A DNA stretch of 51,222 nt, taken from positions 1 through 51,222 of the IMG/VR virus record IMGVR_UViG_3300032116_000297; one strand, 5' to 3'. The position numbers and the translations under genes are program-made. The notes under the pieces were generated by a model. That model searched no databases, was not told the DNA's origin, and worked only from the letters and a program-made list of their open reading frames with translations. Positions within the stretch are counted from its first letter, which is position 1, and each line of letters opens with the position of its first letter. The DNA is from a virus. Of this stretch, positions 49,725 to 51,222 are shown piece after piece.

Positions 49725-50474
49725 GTGAGAACGTATACTTTTAACAACGAAATATTCATACAAATTAACGGTGTTATGAGTATGCTTGATGATATTGTTG
49801 TCGCAAGAAGGACTAAACAAAATTTCAATGAGGCAATTGATTGGATTAAAGTCCGTTTTGTATATTCTCCTAAACAAAGAGTATTGTTAGATCTTTTAGA
49901 TAAAGCACAAAATATACAATTACCAGTAGTGGCTTTTTCGTTGGGTGGTATCGCAAGAGATGCAAACAGGACTTGGAATAAATTGGGTGGTTATTATGTA
50001 TCTAATCCTGATCCCGCTTATGCCAAAAAAGTACAACAACCTAACCCTATTGATATCACTTTAAATTGTTCTATATTAACAAAATATGCGGGTGATATGG
50101 ATCAAATTATTACAAATATACTTGCATGGACAAATCCTCAACACATTTTAAGTTGGAGAATACCTGGTGTTTATGACCATGAGATTAGAAGTCCTGTAAT
50201 ATGGAATGGGACTTTAAACACTACATATCCCACTGATTTAAATGCTTCTCAAATAGCTCGATATCAAGCAGACACGAGTTTTACTATTAAAGGATGGATA
50301 TTCAAAAATATACCAACACAAGGAGATGCTAAAATATTTAAAATTAATTCAGATTTTTCATTAATTAATGAATTAACAACCAAATATTCTTTAGATCAAA
50401 TAGATTCTAATTTCACTGAAAGGGTTTCTATTTCAGCGGTACCTCAACCTCAAATAGTTTTAAATGAATTATGA
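49725..50474 (+). CDS. 15: Tail sheath stabiliser-like protein, T4 gp15-like
   Basis: 249 aa, GTG start (MRTYTFNN). The central pattern [21 protein letters not shown], then [32 protein letters not shown] matches the gp15 type of tail completion protein that caps the tail tube and sheath at the head-proximal end. Length is close to T4 gp15 (272 aa). It is late-promoted and overlaps the next gene by ATGA. Identification is by pattern; other baseplate or neck proteins with this fold are not excluded. Confidence 0.65.
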   Translation: MRTYTFNNEIFIQINGVMSMLDDIVVARRTKQNFNEAIDWIKVRFVYSPKQRVLLDLLDKAQNIQLPVVAFSLGGIARDANRTWNKLGGYYVSNPDPAYAKKVQQPNPIDITLNCSILTKYAGDMDQIITNILAWTNPQHILSWRIPGVYDHEIRSPVIWNGTLNTTYPTDLNASQIARYQADTSFTIKGWIFKNIPTQGDAKIFKINSDFSLINELTTKYSLDQIDSNFTERVSISAVPQPQIVLNEL

Positions 50475-51222
50475 TAAACAAAAAATTTTTAGGACCATCT
50501 GTTTCAATAGGGGACGTAAAAACATTTTCTGTTTATGGTAAATCTTTTTTTGATATTTCTGGTTTATTTCTTTCAGGAAGTGTATTTGATAATAATACTT
50601 TTTTTAATCCTTTTTCAGCTTCACCTAAACTTTCAGCCCAATATCCTGGATTTTCTGGTATAAAATTAAACACAGATGCATATCAATATAATAATGATAA
50701 CACCTTAACATTTACCATGCCTTCAGCTTCATCTCCTGGTTATGTTGATGTTATTTTAATGAATGGTGCAGGGTGGGGTAAATTGACTCAATTCGTAATA
50801 AAAGATACAATTAACCCATTTATTTCGGGTTCAAATTTGTATAATAATTTTGAACCATATCAAAGACCTTGGAAAAATGGTATTTTAATTGAAGGTACTA
50901 TTATTTTAACACCTACAGTAACAGAATCTGAGACCCCAACTCCTACACCAACAGAATCTGAAACACCTACACCTACACCAACTAATACACCAACGGAGAC
51001 CCCAACTCCAACACCAACAGTAACAGAATCTGAGACCCCAACTCCAACTGAGTCTCTTACTCCAACTCCAACAGTTACTCCGACAGTAACAGAGACACAA
51101 GGCAATACTCCGACTCCAACACCAACAGAATCTGAAACACCTACACCTACACCTACAGTAACAGAATCTGAAACACCTACACCTACACCTACAGTAACAG
51201 AATCTGAAACACCTACACCTAC
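50471..51222 (+). CDS. Thr/Pro-repeat surface protein (partial)
   Basis: The frame starts at 50471 and is open at the right window edge (250 codons seen). Residues 1-145 form a beta-rich, perhaps Ig-like (IPT/TIG) domain ([26 protein letters not shown]). From residue 147 it consists of Thr/Pro/Glu/Ser repeats of the type [10 protein letters not shown], also with the GNTPTPT element found in the genes at 31354 and 32923. It is the fourth mucin-like protein of the window and is coupled to the gp15-like gene. Confidence 0.7.
   Translation, partial: MINKKFLGPSVSIGDVKTFSVYGKSFFDISGLFLSGSVFDNNTFFNPFSASPKLSAQYPGFSGIKLNTDAYQYNNDNTLTFTMPSASSPGYVDVILMNGAGWGKLTQFVIKDTINPFISGSNLYNNFEPYQRPWKNGILIEGTIILTPTVTESETPTPTPTESETPTPTPTNTPTETPTPTPTVTESETPTPTESLTPTPTVTPTVTETQGNTPTPTPTESETPTPTPTVTESETPTPTPTVTESETPTP

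Overview
The window is a segment of a tailed-phage genome of the T4-like (myovirus) type, AT-rich and gene-dense, using the standard genetic code. The evidence is a T4-style head module (prohead protease gp21, scaffold gp22, major capsid protein gp23, portal gp20), a gp5-type baseplate hub, a gp15-like tail sheath stabiliser, the gp62 clamp-loader subunit, a T4 RNase H-type 5' nuclease and an ATAAATA-type late promoter. PhoH, ThyX, a 2-oxoglutarate/Fe(II) oxygenase, a GroES-like protein, QueC and many small conserved genes fit phages of aquatic bacteria. The host cannot be named from the sequence.

Layout: 1-3806 head assembly (membrane protein on the minus strand, then 21, a small core protein, 22, 23 and a strong terminator). 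3850-8091 a set of four fibre-like genes sharing an N-terminal motif, with a 2OG oxygenase and an unknown gene between them. 8128-15331 virion, baseplate, hub and spike genes. 15328-17146 minus-strand phoH cluster. 17256-21722 plus-strand unknown genes, a possible PD-(D/E)XK protein and two cytidine-deaminase-fold genes. 21712-26391 a long minus-strand operon with mostly 4-nt overlaps: queC, class-II glutamine amidotransferase, glycosyltransferase, DUF366-like, gp62, GroES-like, SH3-like and unknown genes. 26456-27486 small genes. 27552-38901 portal, then four very large surface proteins (three with Thr/Pro mucin-like repeats, one with BspA-type leucine-rich repeats). 38915-43330 small genes, RNase H and a zincin. 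43384-45548 a probable lysis cassette (GAF-like membrane protein, two holin-like proteins, endolysin). 45545-49702 small genes, a late-promoted HEATH metallopeptidase and thyX. 49725-51222 gp15-like gene and the start of a fourth Thr/Pro-repeat protein.

Regulation: an octamer (A/C/G)(A/T)TAAATA, or CATAAGTA, lies 5-12 nt before the start codon of more than twenty genes on both strands, most often exactly 6 nt. By analogy with the T4 late promoter, transcription would start at or just before the initiation codon, so many late mRNAs would be leaderless. A few early-type genes have TTGACA-like/-10-like promoters placed so that +1 again falls near the ATG. Gene 23 is the clear exception, with a strong Shine-Dalgarno sequence.

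The most interesting points are the separate queC and class-II amidotransferase genes, which look like a split form of the Gat-QueC fusion used for 7-deazaguanine modification; the Thr/Pro-repeat surface proteins with shared shuffled modules; the fibre paralogues with conserved ends and variable middles; and the hub with two candidate peptidoglycan-hydrolase domains.
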